Source of the DNA: Balneolaceae bacterium
GTDB lineage: Bacteria > Bacteroidota > Rhodothermia > Balneolales > Cyclonatronaceae
Length of the DNA stretch: 32,888 nt
Assembly (NCBI GenBank): GCA_007694035.1
Contig: RECM01000147.1
Coordinates: forward strand, 1-32,888
Direction: 5' to 3'
Shown here: positions 8,085-15,156 of the stretch, piece by piece
Numbering within the stretch: position 1 is the first letter of the stretch
Layout of the letters: every line of letters begins with the position of its first letter
The notes under the pieces: generated by a model
Databases searched by the model: none
What the model was told of the DNA's origin: nothing
The model's input: only the letters and a program-made list of their open reading frames with translations
Made by a program: the position numbers and the translations under genes

Positions 8085-8999
8085 TCAGTCGTTTGAAAAA
8101 TAATCTGCCGATTGGTAGTTGCCTGTTTCCATCTTCACAATCTGCATGAGCAGGTCGTTTGCGAGAGTACTTGCGCCGAATCGGAACATGTCGGGGTTAA
8201 GCCAGTCTGAACCGAGGGTTTCTTTCACCATCACCAGGTAATTGAGCGCTTTTTTTGCTTCCCGGATGCCTCCGGCGGGTTTCATTCCGATCATGATGCC
8301 GGTTTTAAAGTAGAAATCCCTGATGGCCTCGAGCATCACCTGTGTTACAGGCTGTGTGGCAGCGGGTACAATTTTTCCGGTTGATGTTTTGATGAAATCA
8401 GCGCCCGCGTACATGGCAATGTCACTGGCCTTCCGCACATTGTCGAGCGTCTGAAGTTCGCCGGTTTCGAGAATCACTTTGAGGTGTGCCGAACCGCAGG
8501 CCTCTTTTATTGCCGCAATTTCATCAAAAACAAAGTTGTAATCCCCCCGGAAAAACGCGCCCCTCGAAATCACCATATCGATCTCGTCGGCGCCTTCATT
8601 CACTACGTATGTTACCTCGTCAATTTTAGCCTTCAGGGTTGCATGACCACTCGGAAACGCGGTTGCCACACTGGCTACTTTAACGCCGGACCCGCGAAGC
8701 GCCTCTTTGGCAACGGCCACGAAGCTGGGGTACACACAAACGGCCGCCACCGATGGGATATCGGCCAGCGATTCATGCGGGTGCATAGCCTTGTAGCAAA
8801 GCTGGCGCACCTTGCCGGGCGAATCCATGCCTTCGAGGGTGGTAAGATCGACCATGCTCAGGGCCAGTTTGAGTGCAAATTTCTTGCTGTCTTTCTTGAT
8901 ACTGCGCGTATTAAAACGCGCAACCCGGTCTTCAATCCCGACCTGGTCTACAGGAAAGGTAATACTGAAATCCGGCTTTGAATGTATTTTCGTGTTCAT
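8085..8999 (-). CDS. deoC: Deoxyribose-phosphate aldolase
   Basis: 304 aa TIM-barrel class I aldolase, longer than the E. coli type (about 260 aa) because of an N-terminal extension of about 40 residues. The Schiff-base lysine is Lys204 in the strictly conserved FIKTSTGK; the acid/base partners EIDMVI (Asp141) and GMKPAGGIR near 258-266 are present. It splits 2-deoxyribose-5-phosphate into glyceraldehyde-3-phosphate and acetaldehyde. First gene of the operon with both ALDH genes, which would remove the acetaldehyde as acetate. A TATATTTG box ends only 4 bases before the ATG, so the transcript is probably leaderless. Confidence 0.97.
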   Translation of the reverse strand: MNTKIHSKPDFSITFPVDQVGIEDRVARFNTRSIKKDSKKFALKLALSMVDLTTLEGMDSPGKVRQLCYKAMHPHESLADIPSVAAVCVYPSFVAVAKEALRGSGVKVASVATAFPSGHATLKAKIDEVTYVVNEGADEIDMVISRGAFFRGDYNFVFDEIAAIKEACGSAHLKVILETGELQTLDNVRKASDIAMYAGADFIKTSTGKIVPAATQPVTQVMLEAIRDFYFKTGIMIGMKPAGGIREAKKALNYLVMVKETLGSDWLNPDMFRFGASTLANDLLMQIVKMETGNYQSADYFSND

Positions 9000-9003
9000 C
9001 CGG

Positions 9004-9011
9004 CAAATATA
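9004..9011 (-). promoter_or_regulatory. -7 promoter box of the deoC operon (TATATTTG)
   Basis: On the minus strand TATATTTG fits TAnnTTTG exactly and is followed by CCGG and then the deoC ATG. With the usual spacing the transcript would begin at or within a base or two of the start codon. I see no clear -33 TTG. Confidence 0.6.
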
Positions 9012-9050
9012 ATGAGAATTGTTGGAAGGTGGTTAATAGGCATAGTACCC

Positions 9051-9192
9051 GACCTGGCGATATGCGATCTGGTTTGAACATCGCTACGTCGGGGAATCGG
9101 TACGTCTTATGAATCGGTAAATTGAATTTTGATTGGGGTAGTAGCGCGACTTTTTGATATGCGATTCATGAGACGTAGCGACCTGGCGATAT
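9051..9192. repeat. Compound intergenic repeat with direct and inverted arms
   Basis: GACCTGGCGATAT occurs twice in direct orientation (9051-9063 and 9180-9192). Between these, TACGTCTTATGAATCG (9101-9116) is mirrored with one mismatch by 9162-9177. CGCTACGTC (9082-9090) is inverted as GACGTAGCG (9172-9180), GATATGCGAT occurs twice (9059-9068, 9156-9165) and GAATCGGTA twice (9094, 9111). The block lies between the convergent-side end of the aldolase-like gene and the deoC promoter. It has no reading frame and looks like a member of a dispersed palindromic repeat family. Confidence 0.7.
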
Positions 9193-9212
9193 TCGTTGTG
9201 ATTGGGAGGATA

Positions 9213-10298
9213 TTAGGTTACAATCATAATTTTGCCGTTAAACCGCATCAGGTCCATGGTCATGCAGGAGTGGACCGGCAGGATGCCGATGATATCGCCC
9301 ACGGCATAGCGATCGAAAACCTCGCGGGTTACTTTCAGGATTCCGTGTTCCTGCGACAGTTTTCTGATATGGCAACCGTCGAGCGGTTCCGACCACCGGC
9401 CATTTCTGACATCGACAGGCAGCCCGTAGATGGTTTTTCCGTTTATGGATACTGAATCCTTTGACAGATGAACACCGCCGCCATAAATCACAAGTTCAAG
9501 CCTGTTTTCATGCCGGGCCACAACCGGGGCCGCCAGTGCCACACCGATCTGGTTGTACTGGCAGGAACCGATTACGGTCTGGGTTACATCATAGTACACA
9601 TAATTGCCCGGACGGATTTCGTCGAGACCGGACAGATCATCCGCAACCGAACATCCCGGTGTATCACCGAGCGAAATACGCACGCCCGGGTATTCTGATG
9701 CGTACCTGTTGCGAAGTGCTGCCAGTTTGGTACGGGTTCCGTTGTGGATTCGCATTATCGCTTCGCGGCCGGTTACATCATAGGTGTTGCCATCGTGGGT
9801 ATAGAATCCGGCAAATTTCAGATTACCTGACCGTGACGCTGAACTGATCACCGACGCTATCAGCGCATGATCATCATGGGGAACACCGGTTCTCTGGTAG
9901 CCGGTGTCGATCTCGATGTAATACTCAACCGGATTTGTAAGAACGCTTGCAAGGTGCGCCGTTGTTTCGGCCGACAGAATAAATATGCGCAGGCGGATTT
10001 TTCCCGCAAGGGCATTGATGGTATCAGACTCCCGGATATTCGCAGGAAAGGCCACGGTAATATCATCCCACCCATTTTCGGCAAAAAAAGAGGCCATACT
10101 CAATGAGGATACTGTAATCGCATTCGTACCCGAATCGCGGAACCACTGGCCAACCTCCGCCGACTGATGGGTTTTGAAATGCGGGATGAGCTGAACACCG
10201 AATCTGTCCGCTTTTGCCTGCATACGTTCAATATTGGACCGGCAAATAGTTTCATCTATGAGCAGGGTGGGAGCAATAATACTGCCGGCATCAAACAT
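9213..10298 (-). CDS. Metal- and PLP-dependent D-threonine aldolase / D-serine dehydratase-like enzyme
   Basis: 361 aa from the ATG at 10298. Upstream in-frame sequence is open to 10415, but the family start MFDAGSIIAPTLLIDE matches the usual N-terminus (TPxLLID). N-terminal alanine-racemase-type barrel with the PLP lysine in PHFKTHQ (about residue 43). Later come YIEIDTGYQRTG, GFYTHDGNTYD and LGDTPGCS (phosphate site). The C-terminal domain carries HSCMTMDL, the His/Cys pair that binds the divalent metal in this fold type III group. Such enzymes cleave D-threonine to glycine and acetaldehyde or deaminate D-serine. Acetaldehyde production would suit the neighbouring aldehyde dehydrogenase operon, which is an inference. 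Confidence 0.88.
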   Translation of the reverse strand: MFDAGSIIAPTLLIDETICRSNIERMQAKADRFGVQLIPHFKTHQSAEVGQWFRDSGTNAITVSSLSMASFFAENGWDDITVAFPANIRESDTINALAGKIRLRIFILSAETTAHLASVLTNPVEYYIEIDTGYQRTGVPHDDHALIASVISSASRSGNLKFAGFYTHDGNTYDVTGREAIMRIHNGTRTKLAALRNRYASEYPGVRISLGDTPGCSVADDLSGLDEIRPGNYVYYDVTQTVIGSCQYNQIGVALAAPVVARHENRLELVIYGGGVHLSKDSVSINGKTIYGLPVDVRNGRWSEPLDGCHIRKLSQEHGILKVTREVFDRYAVGDIIGILPVHSCMTMDLMRFNGKIMIVT

Positions 10299-10570
10299 AG
10301 TTTTGTAAATAAACAGGATCGTGATGGTTCTGTGATAGTTGCTTGTTAAGTTATACCGGTACGTTTTAAGTTGAAACAGACAACCGGCCTTTTTCCCGGA
10401 AACCCTGAATTCCATCGTTTCATGCCAAAACCCGGACCGATAATCTGCCTGATTGCAACTATGCCGTCTCTTTTATTCGGAACAGGCGTTATATTGGAAC
10501 GATTAGTGAGTGCCGGCACCTGTTATTGATGAAATTCTACACGATAACCGGCAGCAATAACCAACATCAT

Positions 10571-10596
10571 CTGTCCGTACAACCCTGCCCGGACAG
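10571..10596 (+). promoter_or_regulatory. Putative operator: inverted repeat CTGTCCG-N12-CGGACAG
   Basis: Two perfect 7-bp arms, 10571-10577 and 10590-10596, flank a 12-base spacer. The right arm ends one base before the -7 box, so a dimer bound here would cover the -33 region of the operon promoter. The geometry is typical of a repressor or ligand-responsive activator site. No regulator gene is adjacent. Confidence 0.5.
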
Positions 10597-10597
10597 T

Positions 10598-10605
10598 TAT
10601 CTTTG
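10598..10605 (+). promoter_or_regulatory. -7 promoter box of the redox-glycosyltransferase operon (TATCTTTG)
   Basis: TATCTTTG is an exact TAnnTTTG element, ending 9 bases before the ATG at 10615. The expected transcript start leaves a leader of only a few bases. It also overlaps the TTG at 10603, which argues that TTG is not the translation start. Confidence 0.6.
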
Positions 10606-10614
10606 AACAGCCGT

Positions 10615-11964
10615 ATGCATATAGTTATTATTGGAAATGGAGTTACAGGAATAACGGCAGCCCGTTTTTTGCGCAAGGGGTCATCCCATAAAATCACTGT
10701 TGTATCAAGCGAATCCGAGCACTTTTTTTCCAGGACTGCCCTGATGTATATCTACATGGGGCATATGAAATTTGAGCACACTAAACCCTACGAGGATTTT
10801 TTCTGGGAAAAGAACAAGATCGACCTGGTTTTTGACCATGCTGACCGGATTGACAGCGACTCAAAATCGGTTCATCTGCGAAGCGGAAAAGTGCTGAACT
10901 GGGACAAGCTGATCATTGTAACCGGCTCGAAGCCGAACAAATTCGGCTGGCCGGGGCAGGATCTTGACGGTGTGCAGGGCCTCTACAGCAAGCAGGATCT
11001 TGAGTTGATGGAACAAAACACAGCCGGCATCAAAAAAGGAGTGATTGTCGGAGGCGGGCTGATCGGAATTGAGGTCGCAGAAATGCTCCACTCACGCGGC
11101 ATTGAGGTGACGATGCTGGTCAGGGAATCAGGATACTGGAATATTGTTCTTCCAGAAGAGGAATCTGCGTTGATCAACGCGGAAATTCGTGATCACCATA
11201 TAGATTTGAGGCTTGATACGGAACTAAAGGAAATCAGAAGTGGCAACGATGGCCGGGCTTCAGCCGTGGTTACAAGCACTGGTGATGTAATCGATTGCCA
11301 GTTCGTGGCACTTACAGCCGGTGTCAGCCCGAATTGTGACCTTGCCAAAGCATCCGGACTGGAAACCGGTCGCGGCATACAGGTGAACCGGTATTTTGAA
11401 ACCGGAACCCCCGATGTGTATGCAGCCGGTGATTGCGCCGAGTTCACCGAGGTACCCGAAGGGCAGATGCCCGTTGAACAGCTTTGGTATACCGGGCGGA
11501 TGCAGGGTGAAGCGCTGGCGCGCATCCTGCTTGGTGATCGAAAAAAGTATGATCGTGGCATCTGGTACAATTCCGCGAAATTTTTCAATGTCGAATACCA
11601 GACCTACGGGCAGGTTCCTCCGGTATTGCCGGAGGGTTACGGGTCCTTCGTCTGGCAGCATCCTCAAAAAAGGGTACTCTTCAGGGTGGTTTACCGTACG
11701 GGCGACAAGGGTGTAACCGGGTTCAACGTACTCGGAATGCGGCTGCGGCAGGCTGTTTGTGAGAAATGGATCCGGGACAATGAATCCGTTACATCGGCGC
11801 TTGAACACCTCGGCGAGGCTGTTTTTGATCCGGAACTGTTCAGCATGCATGAAAATGCGATCATCGCTGCCTGGAATGAGGCCAACACCGGCAACCCGGT
11901 AAAGCTGAAAAAGAAACGCGGACTGTACGGTGTATTCCAGTTCCTGAACATGCAGAAAGCCTGA
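10615..11964 (+). CDS. FAD/NAD(P)H-dependent pyridine-nucleotide-disulfide-type oxidoreductase
   Basis: 449 aa from the ATG at 10615; a TTG four codons earlier overlaps the -7 promoter box and was rejected. FAD-binding Rossmann motif GNGVTGITAA at residues 7-16, NAD(P)-binding GGGLIGIEVAEML near 145-155, and the FAD-ribityl motif VYAAGDCAE near 270. There is no redox-active CxxC, so it belongs with the rubredoxin/ferredoxin reductase or nitrite-reductase-subunit-like members rather than disulfide reductases. A C-terminal domain of about 130 residues has no motif I recognise. The next gene, 6 bases downstream, is a membrane iron-sulfur protein and its likely electron partner. Confidence 0.9.
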   Translation: MHIVIIGNGVTGITAARFLRKGSSHKITVVSSESEHFFSRTALMYIYMGHMKFEHTKPYEDFFWEKNKIDLVFDHADRIDSDSKSVHLRSGKVLNWDKLIIVTGSKPNKFGWPGQDLDGVQGLYSKQDLELMEQNTAGIKKGVIVGGGLIGIEVAEMLHSRGIEVTMLVRESGYWNIVLPEEESALINAEIRDHHIDLRLDTELKEIRSGNDGRASAVVTSTGDVIDCQFVALTAGVSPNCDLAKASGLETGRGIQVNRYFETGTPDVYAAGDCAEFTEVPEGQMPVEQLWYTGRMQGEALARILLGDRKKYDRGIWYNSAKFFNVEYQTYGQVPPVLPEGYGSFVWQHPQKRVLFRVVYRTGDKGVTGFNVLGMRLRQAVCEKWIRDNESVTSALEHLGEAVFDPELFSMHENAIIAAWNEANTGNPVKLKKKRGLYGVFQFLNMQKA

Positions 11965-11970
11965 CCGGAT

Positions 11971-13539
11971 ATGAATAAAGTGAGCATACTGAAAACCATT
12001 CGTTTTGCCGGGATCCTGTTTTTCATGGTTTCCGTATTCATTTTCATTTTTGTGGTTTCCTATTCGCAGTTCAACATTACTGAGGAGGTTATCAGAGAAG
12101 CCGTAACGGAGGATCATCACCTTGAAGCCATTCTGCCGCTGACCGGCGATATTACCGGGCAGACCTATGAATCGAGACGCACGCTAATAGCCGACCTGAC
12201 CCGGATTTTTGAGAAAGCGGATGAGGGGCTGTCAAACAATGAGAAGATGTGGAGCTACACCCAGGGTGTTTACCGCATGAATATCATGAAAAAATCGGTG
12301 ACCGGGTTTCTGCCCGGTAATGAATTACTGTTCCTGTATCAGACAATCATCGCCGGTTGTATCGCGGCATTGATGTTCATTTTGCCCGGTTACTGGCTTC
12401 GCAGGCCGGGAATCGATAACGACGGGGTCTACCACCGTTCGGTAAGCAACCGGGGCTGGATTGGCATCACCCTCGGTTTGATGCTCGTCGCATTCTATGT
12501 TTTCATTTACTGGTACCCCGAGTATATCGTAAACTGGATCATCCTGGTTGATCCCCTGAGCAGGGCACTGAGCGGAAATCCGGCAAGTCAGTGGTTCCTC
12601 TATGGTGTGTTGTACACACTGGCCATTCTGGTGATGGGGGTGCGGATGTTCATCCGCTACCGGCACAGCAATTATCATCTGGTGAGGACCGGTTCGGTAA
12701 TGTTTTTCCAGCTGGGTTTCGCCTTTCTGCTGCCTGAAATACTGGTTGCACTGAATCAGCCTTACTACGATTTCAAGGACCTGTGGCCGCTGAATTACGA
12801 TTTCTTCTATGGATGGCAGATCGATCAGTTTCTTCAGAGCGGGTCACTCGGTATGTTCATGCTCATCTCCGGAATAGGATTATCACTGGTGGGGGTTCCG
12901 GTGCTTACCTATTTCTACGGAAAACGCTGGTACTGTTCCTGGGTTTGCGGTTGCGGCGGGCTGGCAGAAACCCTTGGCGATCCCTTCAGGCATCTGTCCG
13001 ACAAAACGCTCAAGGCGTGGAAAGCCGAACGCTGGATTGTTCATGGCGTGCTGGTACTGGTTGTTGTGATGACAGCGGCAACACTGGTCAACTACTTTTC
13101 AAATTATCAGCTGCTTGGCGGACTAACCCAGCAGCTGCAGCAGTGGTACGGATTTTTCATCGGGGCGGCCTTTGCCGGCGTTATCGGGGTAGGCTTCTAT
13201 CCCTGGATGGGCAGCAGGGTATGGTGCCGGTTCGGCTGTCCGCTGGCAGCCTATATCGGGCTGGTTCAGCGCTTTAAATCCCGGTTCAGGATTACCACGA
13301 ACGGCGGGCAGTGCATCAGCTGCGGCAACTGCTCAACCTACTGCGAGATGGGTATCGACGTGCGGTGGTACGCGCAGAGAGGCCAGAACATTATCCGTTC
13401 TTCCTGCGTGGGATGCGGCATCTGCGCATCCGTTTGTCCGCGGGGAGTACTTAGACTGGAAAACGGCCCGGAAGAAGGGCGTTTCAACGAACCGGCAGCA
13501 TTCGACCTGAGTGAAGATAAAGTTAAAGTAAATTTTTAA
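11971..13539 (+). CDS. Membrane polyferredoxin (NapH/NosR/CcoG-like 4Fe-4S protein)
   Basis: 522 aa. One N-terminal membrane segment (about 9-31), then a periplasmic-type domain to about 110, then several segments (about 123-140, 166-185, 210-225, 240-258, 290-312, 355-375, 390-410). Cytoplasmic-side cysteine motifs are CSWVCGCGG near 322 and CRFGCPL near 423. Two C-terminal 4Fe-4S binding sites follow: CISCGNCSTYC and CVGCGICASVCP. This layout is that of NapH/NosR-type proteins that pass electrons across the membrane. Located between a soluble flavoprotein gene and a secreted protein gene (4 bases downstream), it could relay NAD(P)H electrons to the periplasm. The final acceptor is not known. 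Confidence 0.9.
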   Translation: MNKVSILKTIRFAGILFFMVSVFIFIFVVSYSQFNITEEVIREAVTEDHHLEAILPLTGDITGQTYESRRTLIADLTRIFEKADEGLSNNEKMWSYTQGVYRMNIMKKSVTGFLPGNELLFLYQTIIAGCIAALMFILPGYWLRRPGIDNDGVYHRSVSNRGWIGITLGLMLVAFYVFIYWYPEYIVNWIILVDPLSRALSGNPASQWFLYGVLYTLAILVMGVRMFIRYRHSNYHLVRTGSVMFFQLGFAFLLPEILVALNQPYYDFKDLWPLNYDFFYGWQIDQFLQSGSLGMFMLISGIGLSLVGVPVLTYFYGKRWYCSWVCGCGGLAETLGDPFRHLSDKTLKAWKAERWIVHGVLVLVVVMTAATLVNYFSNYQLLGGLTQQLQQWYGFFIGAAFAGVIGVGFYPWMGSRVWCRFGCPLAAYIGLVQRFKSRFRITTNGGQCISCGNCSTYCEMGIDVRWYAQRGQNIIRSSCVGCGICASVCPRGVLRLENGPEEGRFNEPAAFDLSEDKVKVNF

Positions 13540-13543
13540 ACCC

Positions 13544-14452
13544 ATGTATAAATCATTGTCTGTCATAACATTAACCTTTTTATTATTGGCACCTGCCGTG
13601 GCCCAGATACCACCGCAGGTAGAAGATCACGAGGCATTCTCAGATTACTGGTATACCGGCGTGGCCGAAATAACCCGGTACGATCTTGCCCAAAACCATT
13701 ACGGTGAAGAACGGAGCGGCGATGCGGTGCTCATCTATGTAACGGAGGATTTTCTTACCGGAAAACAGGTGAAGCTTGAAACACCGGCCAATGGCCGCGA
13801 ATATGTATCAGTGCTTAAACTGAATACCGTGAAGAAATTTGTGACGGGCATCTACGATTACTCCATGATGAGTTCGGTGTTTACGCCCATACCTGTGCAC
13901 AACTGGCCGCGCAGCCTAAAGTCAACCTCATCGGTTCAGGAGTGGTGCGGTCAGACCTTTTCGCAGCTCAACTTTATGAACAACAGGTTTAGGGTTCGCA
14001 GTTACTCCTATTTCGAAAACGACGGCGATGTTGCCATGTACCTGCCAAACAGGATGCTTGAAGATGAAATCTGGACACGGCTGCGCCTGTCGCCCGATCT
14101 GCTGCCAGAGGGCGAATTTGAGATCATCCCGTCGGGGTTCGATGTACGTACCGCCCACCGGGACTGGCAGGTTCTTAAAGCTTCCGGAACAAGGAATGAT
14201 TATACCGGCGATCTTTTCCAGGGCGAACAACTGCAGATCTATAAACTGGATTACGCCACTACAGGGCGTACACTGTCCATCATATATGAAGCCGCATTCC
14301 CCCATCAGATCGTTGGATGGGAAGAGAGCAGGACCACCCCACGGGGTACTACCCTGAGCCGTGCGGTCAGAACAGACCAGGTCCGTACGCCATACTGGCA
14401 GCAGAACCGGGTTGAGGATGAATATCTCAGGAAGGATCTGGGCCTCGATTGA
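13544..14452 (+). CDS. Secreted protein of unknown function, conserved Bacteroidota family
   Basis: 302 aa with signal peptide (MYKSLSVITLTFLLLAPAVAQ). Notable conserved-looking stretches are YWYTGVAEITRYDL, HYGEERSGDAVLIYVTEDFLTGKQVKLE, KKFVTGIYDYSMMSSVF and SSVQEWCGQTFSQLN, and WTRLRLSPDLLPEGEFEIIP. From memory this matches a Bacteroidota family that databases sometimes label, without basis, 'septum formation inhibitor Maf'; it has no Maf nucleotide-pyrophosphatase motifs. One of its few cysteines lies in the WCGQ motif. It is predicted periplasmic. Its start is 4 bases after the polyferredoxin gene, and its stop overlaps the next glycosyltransferase start, so it belongs to the operon. Confidence 0.82.
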   Translation: MYKSLSVITLTFLLLAPAVAQIPPQVEDHEAFSDYWYTGVAEITRYDLAQNHYGEERSGDAVLIYVTEDFLTGKQVKLETPANGREYVSVLKLNTVKKFVTGIYDYSMMSSVFTPIPVHNWPRSLKSTSSVQEWCGQTFSQLNFMNNRFRVRSYSYFENDGDVAMYLPNRMLEDEIWTRLRLSPDLLPEGEFEIIPSGFDVRTAHRDWQVLKASGTRNDYTGDLFQGEQLQIYKLDYATTGRTLSIIYEAAFPHQIVGWEESRTTPRGTTLSRAVRTDQVRTPYWQQNRVEDEYLRKDLGLD

Positions 14453-15156
14453 TGGACAACAACAAAAAGGATGTGGTCGTAATCATACCCGCTTTCAATG
14501 AGGAACAATCGATCGGCCATGTGATTGCCGAAATCCCGCAGGATGAGGTTATTGAGGTGATTGTTGTGAATAACGGCTCAGACGACAATACCGCCGAAGT
14601 GGCGGCAAGGTCCGGCGCTACAGTTTTAACCGAGACAAGGAAAGGCTACGGTTCGGCCTGCCTTAAAGGGATCGGGTATGCCGCGACCCTGCATCCCGAA
14701 CCGGCCATAGTCGTATTCCTGGATGCAGACTACTCCGACTCACCTGGCGAGATGAGCGATTTGTTGCAGCCCCTGCGTGATGGAACAGCCGATATGGTGA
14801 TCGGTGCGAGGGTGCCCGAAAAAAGAGAACCCGGATCGATGATGCCGCAGCAGATCTTCGGCAACTGGCTTGCCACACGCCTGATGCGGGTCATATATGG
14901 TGTTCACTACACCGATCTGGGCCCGTTCAGGGCTATCCGGTTTTCAACGCTCAACCAGCTTGGCATGACCGATACCAATTTTGGCTGGACCGTTGAAATG
15001 CAGATCAAAGCTGCCAGGATGGCTGTTCCATTCAGGGAAATACCGGTCAGCTACAAAAACCGGATCGGTGTTTCCAAGATTGCCGGAACGGTGAGCGGTA
15101 CCGTAAAGGCCGGGTACAAAATTATTTATACCATCTTCAAATACAGCAGAAAATGA
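14452..15156 (+). CDS. GT2 glycosyltransferase, DPM1/polyprenyl-phosphate sugar synthase-like
   Basis: 234 aa soluble GT-A enzyme. Nucleotide-binding start VVIIPAFNEEQSIGHV, VVNNGSDDNTAEVA, and the metal/donor DxD as FLDADYSD near residue 92-96; acceptor region GARVPEKREPGSM and TDLGPFRAIR. Close in pattern to dolichyl/undecaprenyl-phosphate sugar transferases, but without C-terminal membrane helices. The ATG at 14452 shares one base with the preceding stop (TGATG); a TTG three bases earlier is less likely. It probably makes a polyprenyl-linked sugar that the GT-C enzyme encoded two genes later could use as donor. Confidence 0.88.
   Translation: MDNNKKDVVVIIPAFNEEQSIGHVIAEIPQDEVIEVIVVNNGSDDNTAEVAARSGATVLTETRKGYGSACLKGIGYAATLHPEPAIVVFLDADYSDSPGEMSDLLQPLRDGTADMVIGARVPEKREPGSMMPQQIFGNWLATRLMRVIYGVHYTDLGPFRAIRFSTLNQLGMTDTNFGWTVEMQIKAARMAVPFREIPVSYKNRIGVSKIAGTVSGTVKAGYKIIYTIFKYSRK

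Larger units (their letters stand above)
10299..10614. other. Divergent intergenic region with operator-like repeats
   Basis: 316 bases between the divergent aldolase-like gene and the redox-glycosyltransferase operon. It holds a perfect 10-bp palindrome GTGCCGGCAC at 10510-10519, the inverted repeat at 10571-10596 and the -7 box at 10598-10605. The part from 10299 to 10500 is open in the minus-strand aldolase frame to 10415 but I see no conserved residues there; no RNA gene is recognised. Confidence 0.5.

Noticed and set aside
7167-8096. 309-aa plus-strand open frame opposite the full-length ALDH gene
   Set aside because: Antisense shadow; no motif or start signal, while the minus strand encodes a full ALDH with catalytic residues.
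10299-10415. N-terminal extension of the aldolase-like enzyme to 10415
   Set aside because: The extra 39 residues have no family match; the ATG at 10298 gives the standard start.
11260-12120. 286-aa minus-strand open frame across the flavoprotein and polyferredoxin genes
   Set aside because: Crosses two real genes on the opposite strand and has no family features.
13544-14452. Septum inhibitor Maf label for the secreted protein
   Set aside because: It has a signal peptide and none of the Maf nucleotide-pyrophosphatase motifs.
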